Shown: piece after piece, positions 24,863 through 33,107 of the stretch
How positions within the stretch are numbered: the stretch's first letter is position 1
How the letters are laid out: every line of letters begins with the position of its first letter
Origin: Rhodocyclales bacterium
GTDB lineage: Bacteria; Pseudomonadota; Gammaproteobacteria; Burkholderiales; Rhodocyclaceae
Direction: 5' to 3'
Length of the DNA: 64,000 nucleotides
Assembly (NCBI GenBank): GCA_016215645.1
Contig: JACRIX010000051.1
Location: 1 to 64,000 of the forward strand
Program-made: the position numbers and the translations under genes
The notes under the pieces: model-generated
What the model was told of the DNA's origin: nothing
Seen by the model: only the letters and a program-made list of their open reading frames with translations
The model's database searches: none

Positions 24863-27160
24863 CTACCAGTGCTTCATGACGGCGGACACTCCGAACACGT
24901 GGTTGCTGTAGCGAGGTGAAGTCATCCCGTTCAGCAGCACGTTTTGCACGGAGTTGGCGCTGACGTTGTCGTAGGCCCAGTCGTACGCCCGCAGGTTTTC
25001 ATACATATAGTTGAAGCGAAGGTCCATTTGTTTGCTGTAGGCCATTTTGGCGAACAATTGCAGGGAGTGCAGCCGCGTCCATGTATCGGGTAGCGGCGAA
25101 GCCGCAGCGAGGCCACTGGCGGTGTTGACGCCACTCTTGCCCACCCCCTGGTTAAAGACGTAGGTTCCGCCGAGGTCCCATTTTTCTTCGGGTTGATATT
25201 TCAGTCCGAATCCGAGCGACCTGTCCAGGTAAGCCATGCGGCCATACCAGTTGTTGGTGTCAAGCGCCCCCGATGTATTGTTTCGAGTCCAGGTCCTGCC
25301 GGTTTGGTCGATTCCCGACTCGGCCAGATTGAGGAAGGCGAACGTGGTCAGGTTCTCTTCCGGTTGGAACTGGACGTCGAAATTCAAACTTCCACCCTCG
25401 GCACGATTTCGCCCCAGGCAGGTATCCGACAGAGGCCCGGTTACGCCGAGCTGCTGCAGGGCGTCTGCGTATTGGCCGCAGTTCGGTCCGCGCGCATCCT
25501 GCCGGAAAACATCGATGCTGCTCTGAAACGTTACGGTCTCACTGAGCGTCCAGTTGCCCGAGGCGCGCACGCGGTTTTCGTCGTAGTCGGCATACATGAA
25601 CGAACGCATGCTCGGGTTGTTGGTCAGCCGGTTTGCTGCCTGGAATGCCGCGTCGGTATAGGTATTGCGGAAGAAGGTGTTCTTGTCATAGTCGGCGCCG
25701 TAGCGCACGGTATGGGCATAGCCGACATTGCCGACAAAGTCTTTGCCGATCGGCCGACGCAGGTCAAGCGAGAGTTTGTCTGTCTGCGTTCGGGTGCGGT
25801 CGGTCAGTGTATATTTTTTGTCATTGTGCTCAACGCCGGCACGAAGCACCGTCTTGTCCATGATTTCATAGTCGCCATCCAATATGAACTTGTGTTCGGT
25901 GGTGCTAACGGGAGCGTTGCTGCGGACGCTTGCCGTACCCAATGCGCCCTGGGTACCGTCGCGCGAGGCATAGACGTATTGCGCAATCGGGGTTTTGTTG
26001 TCGCTGTCGCGATACTGGTAGGCGACTTTGAGACTCATCTTGTCCATGGGCTTGGTAGTCAATGCGATGTCGAGCATCGTGTTGACCACCTTGCCCTCAA
26101 GCGACGCACGTGGCATGGGAATGGCGATGGCCCCGGGATTCGTCGTGTAGGGCAAAAAGGCTTCGTTTTGGCGCGCGATGCCGTAGCTGAATTTGCTGGT
26201 GAGGCGCGTGGCCTTGCTGAAGTTGTAAGCCCCTGTCGCGTTGATCTGGTGGTAATCGTTGCTTGGCGCCAGGGACAATCTGTTGATTGTCGTTCCGGCA
26301 GTCGTGCCCGTGAAGGCATTGGCCCAGGTAAAGGAGTTCAATGCATTCTCGAAACGGGAATAGTGGTATCCCAACTGGAATTGAGCTTGCTTGGTCGCGT
26401 ACGAAAGGATCGCCTCGACTTGCTGCGTCTTGTCGTCGATCTGATAGGGGAGTATCGCGGCACGTGCGGTTGCGCCAGAGTGCGTCGCGCCAACCAGGCG
26501 GGTCCCGTCGCGCCGGTCTTCTCGATAGCGAACCTTGAAATCCCAATCGGACGCCAATGCGGCGTTCAAGCCAAGCCGGTATATGTCTCGTCCCTGCTGG
26601 ATGTTGAATTGAGTCGCGCTTGCCATGCACCCTGCGGTAAGCAAGGTGGCATTGGCTGCTGCGGCACAGCCGGGGGCGAGCGTGAGATTGCTGGTCCCCA
26701 GTCCGGTGTAGATGAAGCGAGCCGTGTCCGTCTGTGATTTCTTCAATCCATCGAAACTGAAGGTGGCATTCCACAGTCCCTGCTCGCCACCTTCCACTTT
26801 CAGCTTTCTGGAATCAAGGCCAAGGTTGGCGCCATGAACCTGCCAATACTGCGCGTCGTTGGTATCGCCACGCGATATCCAGTTAAAGCCGCCGAGTGGA
26901 AAACCACCCTTGTCGGTCAGTCCTGAAAATTGACCGAAACGCAGCGAATCCTTGGAGTTGTAACCGACGCCAAGTTCCACATAATTGTCGGCCCAGCGTG
27001 ACATGTCGGCGTCGCGAAACATGACTTCCGAATCTCGAAAGAGCTTGATCGTCAGCAACTCCTCGGCAAACGTCGGTGTCGCTGCTACCGAGGAGATCAC
27101 CGCGACCGCAATCAGCGTGAGGCGGGAAGGGCATTCGGACGTGTGAGATATTGACTTCAT
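24863..27160 (-). CDS. mtrB: MtrB/PioB-family decaheme-associated outer membrane barrel
   Basis: A 765-residue protein with a signal peptide (about 1-32, TPTFAEE) and a long succession of amphipathic beta-strands ending in a terminal Trp (AVMKHW). MtrB/PioB/MtoB proteins form about 26-stranded barrels that sheath the MtrA-type decaheme cytochrome to make a transmembrane electron conduit. The N-terminal CxxC seen in Shewanella MtrB is absent. The gene lies 30 bp downstream of the decaheme cytochrome gene, the expected pairing. No outer-surface decaheme (MtrC/OmcA type) gene is nearby, so the layout is more like PioAB/MtoAB of iron oxidisers. Direction of electron flow cannot be told from sequence. 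Confidence 0.9.
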   Translation of the reverse strand: MKSISHTSECPSRLTLIAVAVISSVAATPTFAEELLTIKLFRDSEVMFRDADMSRWADNYVELGVGYNSKDSLRFGQFSGLTDKGGFPLGGFNWISRGDTNDAQYWQVHGANLGLDSRKLKVEGGEQGLWNATFSFDGLKKSQTDTARFIYTGLGTSNLTLAPGCAAAANATLLTAGCMASATQFNIQQGRDIYRLGLNAALASDWDFKVRYREDRRDGTRLVGATHSGATARAAILPYQIDDKTQQVEAILSYATKQAQFQLGYHYSRFENALNSFTWANAFTGTTAGTTINRLSLAPSNDYHQINATGAYNFSKATRLTSKFSYGIARQNEAFLPYTTNPGAIAIPMPRASLEGKVVNTMLDIALTTKPMDKMSLKVAYQYRDSDNKTPIAQYVYASRDGTQGALGTASVRSNAPVSTTEHKFILDGDYEIMDKTVLRAGVEHNDKKYTLTDRTRTQTDKLSLDLRRPIGKDFVGNVGYAHTVRYGADYDKNTFFRNTYTDAAFQAANRLTNNPSMRSFMYADYDENRVRASGNWTLSETVTFQSSIDVFRQDARGPNCGQYADALQQLGVTGPLSDTCLGRNRAEGGSLNFDVQFQPEENLTTFAFLNLAESGIDQTGRTWTRNNTSGALDTNNWYGRMAYLDRSLGFGLKYQPEEKWDLGGTYVFNQGVGKSGVNTASGLAAASPLPDTWTRLHSLQLFAKMAYSKQMDLRFNYMYENLRAYDWAYDNVSANSVQNVLLNGMTSPRYSNHVFGVSAVMKHW

Positions 27161-27190
27161 TTCATCACCTTCGCGTATATTTTCGTTGCA

Positions 27191-28177
27191 TCAGCGATGC
27201 AAACGGGCTCCCGACGGATGGTTGGTGCCGTGAATCTTTGAGTGGCAATTGACGCAGCCACCTCCCACGAATCTTTCGGCCGGACTTGCTGATGTTCCCA
27301 GTTGATTGCCACTGAACGCCTGGCTTGAGTGGGTGGCCCCCGATGTCTGGTGGCACTGCTGGCACAGGTAAGGCGCACGAACCTTGAGCATTGGCGCAAT
27401 ATTGGTGCCGTGGGGGGCATGGCAGTTGGTGCAGTCATCCTGTGAGGGGCGGTGCTCCCAGAGAAAGGGGCCGCGGAACTGGGCGTGGCAGGTGTAACAG
27501 GTTTCGTTGACCGTATTTTTTTGCAGGGATGCGCGCTGCGATGAAGAGCCGTGCGGCGCATGGCAGGACGAGCAGGAAAAGAATCCTGCCTTGGTTGGAT
27601 GCGTCGACAGGCGATGCATTTCAGCGCGGCGATCCTGATGGCAGTCAAAACAGACGCTTGCCTGGGTTTCGGTAACCATCACCGGATCCTTGGGCGCGTG
27701 CAGTCGGTGGCAACTGGCGCAGGACTGCTTGGTCTGCTCGTGCTTGCTTCCCTGCCAGTGAATTCGGGCCCCCTTGTCATGGCAGGCCAGGCAAGCTTCG
27801 TTCTGGGGTTCGGCTGCTGACTTTTTGCCAAAGGTTATCGGGACCAGCCCTTGTACCCTCGGCGTCCTGTTGTGGGCGGTCAGATCACCGTGGCAGGTGC
27901 CGCACATGGCATCCTCGGGGGAGCCGGTGATTGACTTTCCTTGCGCTTGTGGCGTACGTGAATCGCCCTTGACGCCGTGCTTGGTCTTGGTGATGGTGTA
28001 GAAGCCCTCGTGGCATTCGATGCAGGGTTTGGTGACCCCGCTCTCGGCGCGAGACCTGGCAGGTGCGGCGTCGTCTTTGCCAGCGGTCTGAGCCGTGGCG
28101 GAGATGGAGAATCCCATGGCCAGCATCATTGCCAACGCGGCAAGAAGGGTGCGACTTGTTTCGATGATCTTTTTCAT
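27191..28177 (-). CDS. mtrA: MtrA/DmsE-family decaheme c-type cytochrome
   Basis: A 328-residue protein with signal peptide (MKKIIETSRTLL, cleavage near ATAQT) and exactly ten CxxCH motifs: CIECH, CGTCH, CLACH, CASCH, CFDCH, CSSCH, CYTCH, CTNCH, CQQCH and CVNCH. Length and heme count match MtrA/PioA/MtoA, which span the outer membrane inside an MtrB barrel. I take the ATG at 28177 rather than one 23 codons upstream, because the signal peptide begins there. The mtrB-type gene follows. No CymA/NapC-type quinol partner is in the window, so linkage to the inner membrane must use another protein, perhaps the diheme helix protein upstream. Confidence 0.95.
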   Translation of the reverse strand: MKKIIETSRTLLAALAMMLAMGFSISATAQTAGKDDAAPARSRAESGVTKPCIECHEGFYTITKTKHGVKGDSRTPQAQGKSITGSPEDAMCGTCHGDLTAHNRTPRVQGLVPITFGKKSAAEPQNEACLACHDKGARIHWQGSKHEQTKQSCASCHRLHAPKDPVMVTETQASVCFDCHQDRRAEMHRLSTHPTKAGFFSCSSCHAPHGSSSQRASLQKNTVNETCYTCHAQFRGPFLWEHRPSQDDCTNCHAPHGTNIAPMLKVRAPYLCQQCHQTSGATHSSQAFSGNQLGTSASPAERFVGGGCVNCHSKIHGTNHPSGARLHR

Positions 28178-28498
28178 AGGTCTCGTTCCGACGATGCGTT
28201 CGAACATTTCGCGGCGATTGCGCGAGAAATTGCCATATGCATTCATGTCCGCCAGCCAAATCTTCAGAATTCACATTACTAAAGTGCTATTTGACTTTGA
28301 TTCAAACAGACTTTTTGAATATTTACAAGCAAAACCGTTGGTTCCTTCCGTATTTCGCCTGCTGGCCCTGTCAGTTTTTTGCAACAGGTCGTCGGATTAC
28401 ACAGAGAGCGCTTTTCGGGTTTTGAAATCGCTTTATGAACAATGGATTGCCTGGATTAGTGCAAGTGTCGCCTGATAATAGGCCCGCGTCATGGACGT
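28178..28498. promoter_or_regulatory. A+T-rich upstream region of mtrAB
   Basis: The stretch between the decaheme gene and the terminator at 28499 has no convincing gene. It is clearly more A+T-rich than its surroundings, especially 28265-28345, as expected for the mtrAB promoter. A dyad-like TTTGAATCAAAGTCAAA on the minus strand around 28297-28313 resembles an FNR site only loosely (spacer one base too long). No confident -10/-35 can be named. Confidence 0.45.
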
Positions 28499-28530
28499 AA
28501 AAAAAGCCCCATACCCGTAGGTATGAGGCC
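28499..28530 (-). terminator. Rho-independent terminator of the diheme cytochrome operon
   Basis: On the minus strand a stem GCCTCATACC/GGTATGGGGC (28506-28529, TACG loop) is followed by seven U (28499-28505). It ends transcription 43 bp after the stop of the helix-linked cytochrome gene. Confidence 0.88.
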
Positions 28531-28572
28531 TTGGCGCCCGCCCGAGCGGAACGTGGGCCTGTGGCCGGGGGC

Positions 28573-29811
28573 TTACTTGGCGCGCGTTGCGATGTAGTCG
28601 GCAACGATCTTGAATTCGTTGCCCTTCATGTCATCGGTGACGCCTTCTTCCTTGTGCGTCTTGTTCTTGGTCAGGCGTGACACCACGCATTCCCAGTCGC
28701 CCTTGTATTTTTCGTGGATGTTTTTCATCGGCGGGCCGGTTTTCTTCTGCACGTAGGCATGGCACTGGGGACAGCCGACACGTTCGATGATCGCCTTCGC
28801 GGCGTTTTCATCCACCGTTCCCAGTGGGGCGCCGGTGGGTGAGGGGCAGGCGGGCAGGTCGGACCCGTCGCGATAGGCGAGCTTCTTCTTGCCGCCGGGC
28901 GCAGCCGCATCGGCCTTGGCTGACTCGGCCTTGGCGGCAGGCTCCGGTTTCCTGGCCTGCGCCTGGGCTTCGGCATCGCGTTTCTGCTGGGCCAGTGCCT
29001 CCGCGTCTCGCTTGGCCTTGGCCTCGGCTTCCTGCCGTGCGCGGTCGTCGGCGTCACGTCTGGCCTTGGCTTCGGCATCACGCCTGGCGGTCGCCTGGGC
29101 ATCGGCGTCGCGCTTTGCCCGGTCCTCGTTCTCGCGCTTTATCGCCTCCAGCCCGGCCGTATCTTTGCGTGCCCTGGCCTCGGCTTCGCGCTTGGCGAGA
29201 TCTTCCTTTTCCTGCTTGGCCCTGGCCTGGGCATCAGCCTCACGCTTGGCCTGAGTCCTGGCTTCGGCGTCCTGTTTGGCCCTGGCTTCGGCATCCCGCT
29301 TCGCCTGGACCTTGGCTTCGGCGGCGGCCTTGGCCCTGGCTTCGGCATCCCGCTTTGCCTGGACCTTGGCTTCTGCGGCGGCCTTGGCCCTGGCTTCGGC
29401 TTCCTGCCTGGCCTGTTGCGCCGCAAGCCGCTTTGCCTCGGGGCTGCCCGGCTTGGGCTTCGCCGCCTCCGCCGCTGCCTGTTCATCGAAGGTCGTCGCG
29501 GCGATAAATTCCGCCATGGCGCGGATATCCGCCGGGGCGACACCCTTCAGTTCGCCGGCATGGGCGGCGGCGGCTGACGTCGCCGCCGATGCCCTGGTCG
29601 GGTCGCCCTTTAGCGCGGCTCGCATCGCCTTCACCGAAGGTGCGATGCCGCGCGCTTCGTAGAAATGGCACTGGGAACACTGCTTCTGTTCGAACAGCGC
29701 GCGGCCACGAAGGGTGCCGGTTGCTCCCTGTGCCTGGGCATCGCCGGTGCCCAACATGCCGAGCGCAAGCAACGCCAGCGGCAATGGCCCGGAGTTCGGT
29801 CGGAATCTCAT
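28573..29811 (-). CDS. Diheme c-type cytochrome with a long TolA-like helical spacer
   Basis: A 412-residue exported protein. Signal peptide at about 1-28; heme domain 1 with CSQCH at 45-49; then, from about 123 to 288, an uninterrupted Ala/Glu/Lys/Arg/Asp-rich segment that should be one continuous alpha-helix; heme domain 2 with CPQCH at 347-351 (tail KIVADYIATRAK). An exact tandem repeat of 18 residues (unit beginning AEARAKAAAEAKVQAKRD) occurs near 138-174. At 1.5 A per residue, about 165 residues reach roughly 25 nm, near periplasm width, as in TolA. No membrane anchor follows the signal peptide. It lies 9 bp after the heme-sensor gene and upstream of mtrAB. A periplasm-spanning electron tether is inferred; I know of no named family with this layout. 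Confidence 0.85.
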   Translation of the reverse strand: MRFRPNSGPLPLALLALGMLGTGDAQAQGATGTLRGRALFEQKQCSQCHFYEARGIAPSVKAMRAALKGDPTRASAATSAAAAHAGELKGVAPADIRAMAEFIAATTFDEQAAAEAAKPKPGSPEAKRLAAQQARQEAEARAKAAAEAKVQAKRDAEARAKAAAEAKVQAKRDAEARAKQDAEARTQAKREADAQARAKQEKEDLAKREAEARARKDTAGLEAIKRENEDRAKRDADAQATARRDAEAKARRDADDRARQEAEAKAKRDAEALAQQKRDAEAQAQARKPEPAAKAESAKADAAAPGGKKKLAYRDGSDLPACPSPTGAPLGTVDENAAKAIIERVGCPQCHAYVQKKTGPPMKNIHEKYKGDWECVVSRLTKNKTHKEEGVTDDMKGNEFKIVADYIATRAK

Positions 29812-29820
29812 GGTGCCGCC

Positions 29821-30702
29821 TCAGCCACCCTGCTTGTTGAAGAATTCCATGGCCTTGATCAGGCTGCGTCGCATGCGATTGAATGCCGAACTGAGTTGCG
29901 CGACTTCGTCGCTGCCGCCCTCGTTGAATTCCCCGATCTCGAAATTTCCGCGACTGATCTCTTCCGCAATCCTGGCCATCTCGCCAAGGCGATTGATGAT
30001 CAGACCGGAAAGCATCACGTTGAGCAGCACAAAGACCGCTCCGAAGACGCCGGTGAGCGTGAACATGAAGGTCTTGAACATGCGATCGGCATTGGCGACG
30101 GGCACCGACATGGGTACCATGACGATCTGCGCGCCGACGATTTCCTTGAGCTTCCAGCCATAGCCATTGTCGCCGTAGATCTTGAACATCTGCGGCGGCG
30201 CCTTTTCCGGCGTGGTATGGCAGCCGAGGCAACCCGACTGCTTGATTTGAATCGGGCGTGCCAGGTAGAGGTAGGGGCCCTTGTTGGTTTCGCGAATTCC
30301 CCATTCCTCCGTCTTGGTAGTATCGGCACGGAAGGTGTTGATCACTCGGGCCTCCCAGTCGGCCGGGCGGTGCTTGACGTTGGTCGGATTCAGTGCGACC
30401 TCGCGGTAACCGTATTCCGGATAGCGCTTCTGCACCGCCTCCATGACCTTGTTCGCGGCATAGGCCGGCACACCCATCATCAACATGTCCTCTTCTTCCG
30501 AGGTTTCCCGCAGATTGGGGCCGACTTCATTCACGGCCCAGGTGCGGGCGGAGAGGATGGTTTCCATCAATACGCCGGCATTCGACAAGACTTCGTCGCG
30601 CGCGTTTTCGGTCAATTGCTTGTAGGAAAAATAGCCGGAAGCGGTCAGCGCCAGGCCGAACACCACCAGCAACATCACATTGAACTTTCCCCTCAGCTTC
30701 AT
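29821..30702 (-). CDS. Tll0287-like (DUF3365) heme sensor with HAMP domain
   Basis: A 293-residue membrane protein: N-terminal helix (about 8-27), a periplasmic Tll0287-like/DUF3365 domain with one heme motif CLGCH near residue 157, a second membrane helix at about 209-232, and a HAMP domain (INRLGEMARIAEEISRGNFE) reaching the C-terminus. Proteins of this type usually pass a redox or ligand signal through HAMP to a kinase, cyclase or chemotaxis domain; here the chain stops at the HAMP with no output domain. It may signal through a partner or serve as a membrane-bound electron carrier. First gene of a two-gene operon with the helix-linked diheme cytochrome. Confidence 0.88.
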   Translation of the reverse strand: MKLRGKFNVMLLVVFGLALTASGYFSYKQLTENARDEVLSNAGVLMETILSARTWAVNEVGPNLRETSEEEDMLMMGVPAYAANKVMEAVQKRYPEYGYREVALNPTNVKHRPADWEARVINTFRADTTKTEEWGIRETNKGPYLYLARPIQIKQSGCLGCHTTPEKAPPQMFKIYGDNGYGWKLKEIVGAQIVMVPMSVPVANADRMFKTFMFTLTGVFGAVFVLLNVMLSGLIINRLGEMARIAEEISRGNFEIGEFNEGGSDEVAQLSSAFNRMRRSLIKAMEFFNKQGG

Positions 30703-30907
30703 GCGAGATCTCCGCTAGATTTTCGGCGCAGAGCATAGCACGCAGGTTTGCGCGGATTGAAGCGTCAGCCCCAAGGCGCGAAATGCGTGCCGCTGCCGAT
30801 GTCTACAGTAATATATCCAAAGAATGAAATATTCGTATTGTTGGTGATTTTTCGTACCGCGCCAAACGTTGTTTGCTTGGTCGGTAAGCAAGGAGAGCGG
30901 GGAAATC

Positions 30908-31648
30908 GTGTCGCAGGTCAGCGCTCCAGTTTCGACAACCGTCATCGCGGGCGACATCGCGGGTGCCACGGCGTATTCGGCGGCAGTGATCGAAGGATTC
31001 GAGCGCGTCCTCGCCGCGGCACGGGGCCTGGGTTTCGTCACCCAGGAGCCCGGCCGTCCAAACCTGACCCTGACCTTGGCTCCGGATCAGGAACTGGCCT
31101 TGCCACTCGATACCCTGGCCAGCACCGCGGCGAGCTTTGATGCGACCGCCAGTCCCTTGCGCCTGCGCCTGGTATTGCATTTCGGTGTCGTTTTTCGCAC
31201 CGAATCGCCGGAGGGCACCAGCTACGTCGGATCGGCCATCCGTTCGACGCAAAGTGTGTTGCGGCGCTCGCCGGCGACTGGCGGTTTGCGCGCCACCGCA
31301 GAATTTGCGGCGCACGCGGCGACCATTGGCAACCTGCCGTTTCGTTTGCAGCCCTGTGCCGAGCCAGCTGCCCTGGACGGCCTGAGTCGGTTGGTGTTCG
31401 GAGTCGCGCCGGGGGCATCGCCGGCAGGATCAGGCAATGGTGGCGTCGACGCCGAGTTCATGGCGTATGCCAAGCGACGGCTGGCGCAGGAGATCGGTCC
31501 GTTTGCCAACGCCCTGGTCGATCGCACCGTGCGCTCGGTTACTTCCACCGAGCAGGTCGTGGCCTTGCTTTGCAATGAAATCGACAACCCGGCGGCGCGC
31601 AAGAAGTTCGAAGATGACTTGAAACGTTTTGCCAACATGCGGGCCTGA
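30908..31648 (+). CDS. Cyclase-like / DUF8082-like regulatory protein
   Basis: About 246 residues starting at a GTG (30908) that follows AAGGAGA by 11 bases. The first half (TTVIAGDIAGATAYSAAV, LRLVLHFGVVF, TSYVGSAIRSTQSVL) has the layout of a nucleotide cyclase domain but lacks a clear second metal Asp and substrate Lys, so it is probably not catalytic. The C-terminal part (RRLAQEIGPFANALVDR, IDNPAARKKFEDDL) resembles the DUF8082 helical domain found at the end of some betaproteobacterial kinases. Function unknown. It is divergent from the heme-sensor operon. Confidence 0.65.
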   Translation: MSQVSAPVSTTVIAGDIAGATAYSAAVIEGFERVLAAARGLGFVTQEPGRPNLTLTLAPDQELALPLDTLASTAASFDATASPLRLRLVLHFGVVFRTESPEGTSYVGSAIRSTQSVLRRSPATGGLRATAEFAAHAATIGNLPFRLQPCAEPAALDGLSRLVFGVAPGASPAGSGNGGVDAEFMAYAKRRLAQEIGPFANALVDRTVRSVTSTEQVVALLCNEIDNPAARKKFEDDLKRFANMRA

Positions 31649-31689
31649 GCCCGATAGAATCCGCCTTCGGCCATTCCGGACTTCCAAAA

Positions 31690-32559
31690 ATGGGTTTCTT
31701 CAGCAAGCTGCTGAATCAGTCGCAACCTGCCGCCTGCCTGCTGTCGGAAACGCATGCGGTGGTGCGCCAGATCGTCGGCGTACTTGGTTACGACGTTGTG
31801 GCAACGGCGGACTACGGTTCGCGACTGGCCCCCGCGCTTAATTTTGCGGTCGAGTATTTCGACAGGCAGATCGCGCAAATCCCCGGTCCGCTGGACATTT
31901 CGGCGGCTCACTACATGCACCATCCCCTGGTCCACGCGCTTTTTCCCGCACGCCAGGAGATCGCCCACGGCATTGGGCGCAGCGTCGATGTCAAGCAGCC
32001 GCTGGCCTTTCTCGCCGGCGCCGATCAGCCCGAGGTTTTCGCCCTGCTCGGTGTCCGTCGGCAGAAAGTGCCCGGTGGCTCCGGGGACCCGGTGTTTTGC
32101 GACCATACGCTGCGTTGCCTTGCGGCGACCGAATCCGGGGCTCGCCAGGGTTTGCGCACGGCGGCTTTGATGCGCGTGGTGGCGGCCTATGGCGAGCATC
32201 TCGACAAGCTGCGCAAGCACGAGAAGTTGCCGCGGGCCGCCTGGAATATCGAGAATCGCGCGGACCTGACGGTCGCTGAGGGTGACAAGGACGCCATGGT
32301 GTTTGCGGGCGAGGAGTTACAGCCGGAAAAGTTGCTGCGTGGCATGGTGGCCTGGTTGCAGCGCCCGGGCGACCACCTTCAGGTTATTGCGGAGTCGCGG
32401 ACTGCCGCTGCCGATGCCGCCCACCAGATCGAGGCGCTGCCGGAACTGCAAATTCGCGATCGCCGCCACTGGTTGGTCTGCTATGTGCGCTTTCCGACCG
32501 CCGAAGGTGTTGCCGCCATGCATAACGAACACGGACAGCACCGCTACATTCGCCTATAG
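31690..32559 (+). CDS. Protein of unknown function
   Basis: A 289-residue protein I do not recognise. No signal peptide, membrane segment or known motif is visible. The first half is mostly helical with a His-rich stretch AAHYMHHPLVHALF; the second half includes AGEELQPEKLLRGMVAWLQ. The gene starts at an ATG 41 bp after the cyclase-like gene in the same direction, so they may form an operon and share a pathway. Reading frame, codon use and length make it a real gene. Confidence 0.7.
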   Translation: MGFFSKLLNQSQPAACLLSETHAVVRQIVGVLGYDVVATADYGSRLAPALNFAVEYFDRQIAQIPGPLDISAAHYMHHPLVHALFPARQEIAHGIGRSVDVKQPLAFLAGADQPEVFALLGVRRQKVPGGSGDPVFCDHTLRCLAATESGARQGLRTAALMRVVAAYGEHLDKLRKHEKLPRAAWNIENRADLTVAEGDKDAMVFAGEELQPEKLLRGMVAWLQRPGDHLQVIAESRTAAADAAHQIEALPELQIRDRRHWLVCYVRFPTAEGVAAMHNEHGQHRYIRL

Positions 32560-32572
32560 CGTATCGGTTGGT

Positions 32573-33001
32573 TCAGCGGCTGGTTTCCGCCAGCGCCGCT
32601 TCCGGTGTGAGAATGCAGAACAGCCCTCGCAGGCCGTCGCGCCGTGCCAATTTCAGCAATGCCTTGTCGGCCGTGACCAGCCAATCGGCCGCTCCGTCGC
32701 GCGCCAGTTCGAGGAACTTCTGGTCATCGCGGTCCTTGCAGCGGGGCAGCGCGGCACACGCTGTGCCAGCGGAAATCGCCGGAATCTGCGCTACCCGTTG
32801 TTCATAGGCGGCAAGCGCAGCCTGCTGCCGGTCGGCGGAGAGCGCAAACATCGGATACGTCAGGACGCGGCGAAACTCCTCCAGGCAGGCCTCGCCGGTC
32901 AGGGCCAGCCATTCGCCCGCGTCGACCTTGTCACGCAGCGGCGTAAAGCGACTGTCGGCGAATACATAAAGGGACACCAGCACGTTGGTGTCGAACACCA
33001 C
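32573..33001 (-). CDS. PIN-domain ribonuclease-like protein
   Basis: About 142 residues with the PIN catalytic pattern: DTNVLVS near the N-terminus, EACLEEFRRV, DRDDQKFLELA, and TADKALL near the end, giving the expected acidic quartet. Members are annotated as putative toxin-antitoxin PIN proteins. No antitoxin gene is adjacent. The best start is a GTG at 33001 immediately followed by a second GTG; no ribosome-binding site is obvious, and the gene starts right after the phaC terminator, so its own promoter must lie within or beyond that hairpin. It converges with the upstream unknown gene. Confidence 0.75.
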   Translation of the reverse strand: MVFDTNVLVSLYVFADSRFTPLRDKVDAGEWLALTGEACLEEFRRVLTYPMFALSADRQQAALAAYEQRVAQIPAISAGTACAALPRCKDRDDQKFLELARDGAADWLVTADKALLKLARRDGLRGLFCILTPEAALAETSR

Positions 33002-33022
33002 GCGCCGCCGTGTGCCCGAAGT

Positions 33023-33059
33023 AAAAACGGGTGCGGACCTGGACGGTTCCGCACCCGTT
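33023..33059 (-). terminator. Rho-independent terminator of phaC
   Basis: On the minus strand, an 11-bp stem (plus-strand arms 33026-33036 AACGGGTGCGG and 33049-33059) followed by five U (33023-33027). It lies about 50 bp after the phaC stop. Confidence 0.88.
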
Positions 33060-33107
33060 GCCTGATCTCCGGGCGGGTCCCGGGCAGGGCCCGTTTCCGG
33101 ATGCACC

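Noticed and set aside
28290-28315. FNR/Anr-like site upstream of the decaheme cytochrome gene
   Set aside because: The half sites TTGA and TCAA are one base too far apart and the outer bases do not fit, so it is not called as a site.
28237-28425. A 62-codon plus-strand frame in the mtrAB upstream region
   Set aside because: No ribosome-binding site or family resemblance; the A+T-rich region is better explained as a promoter.
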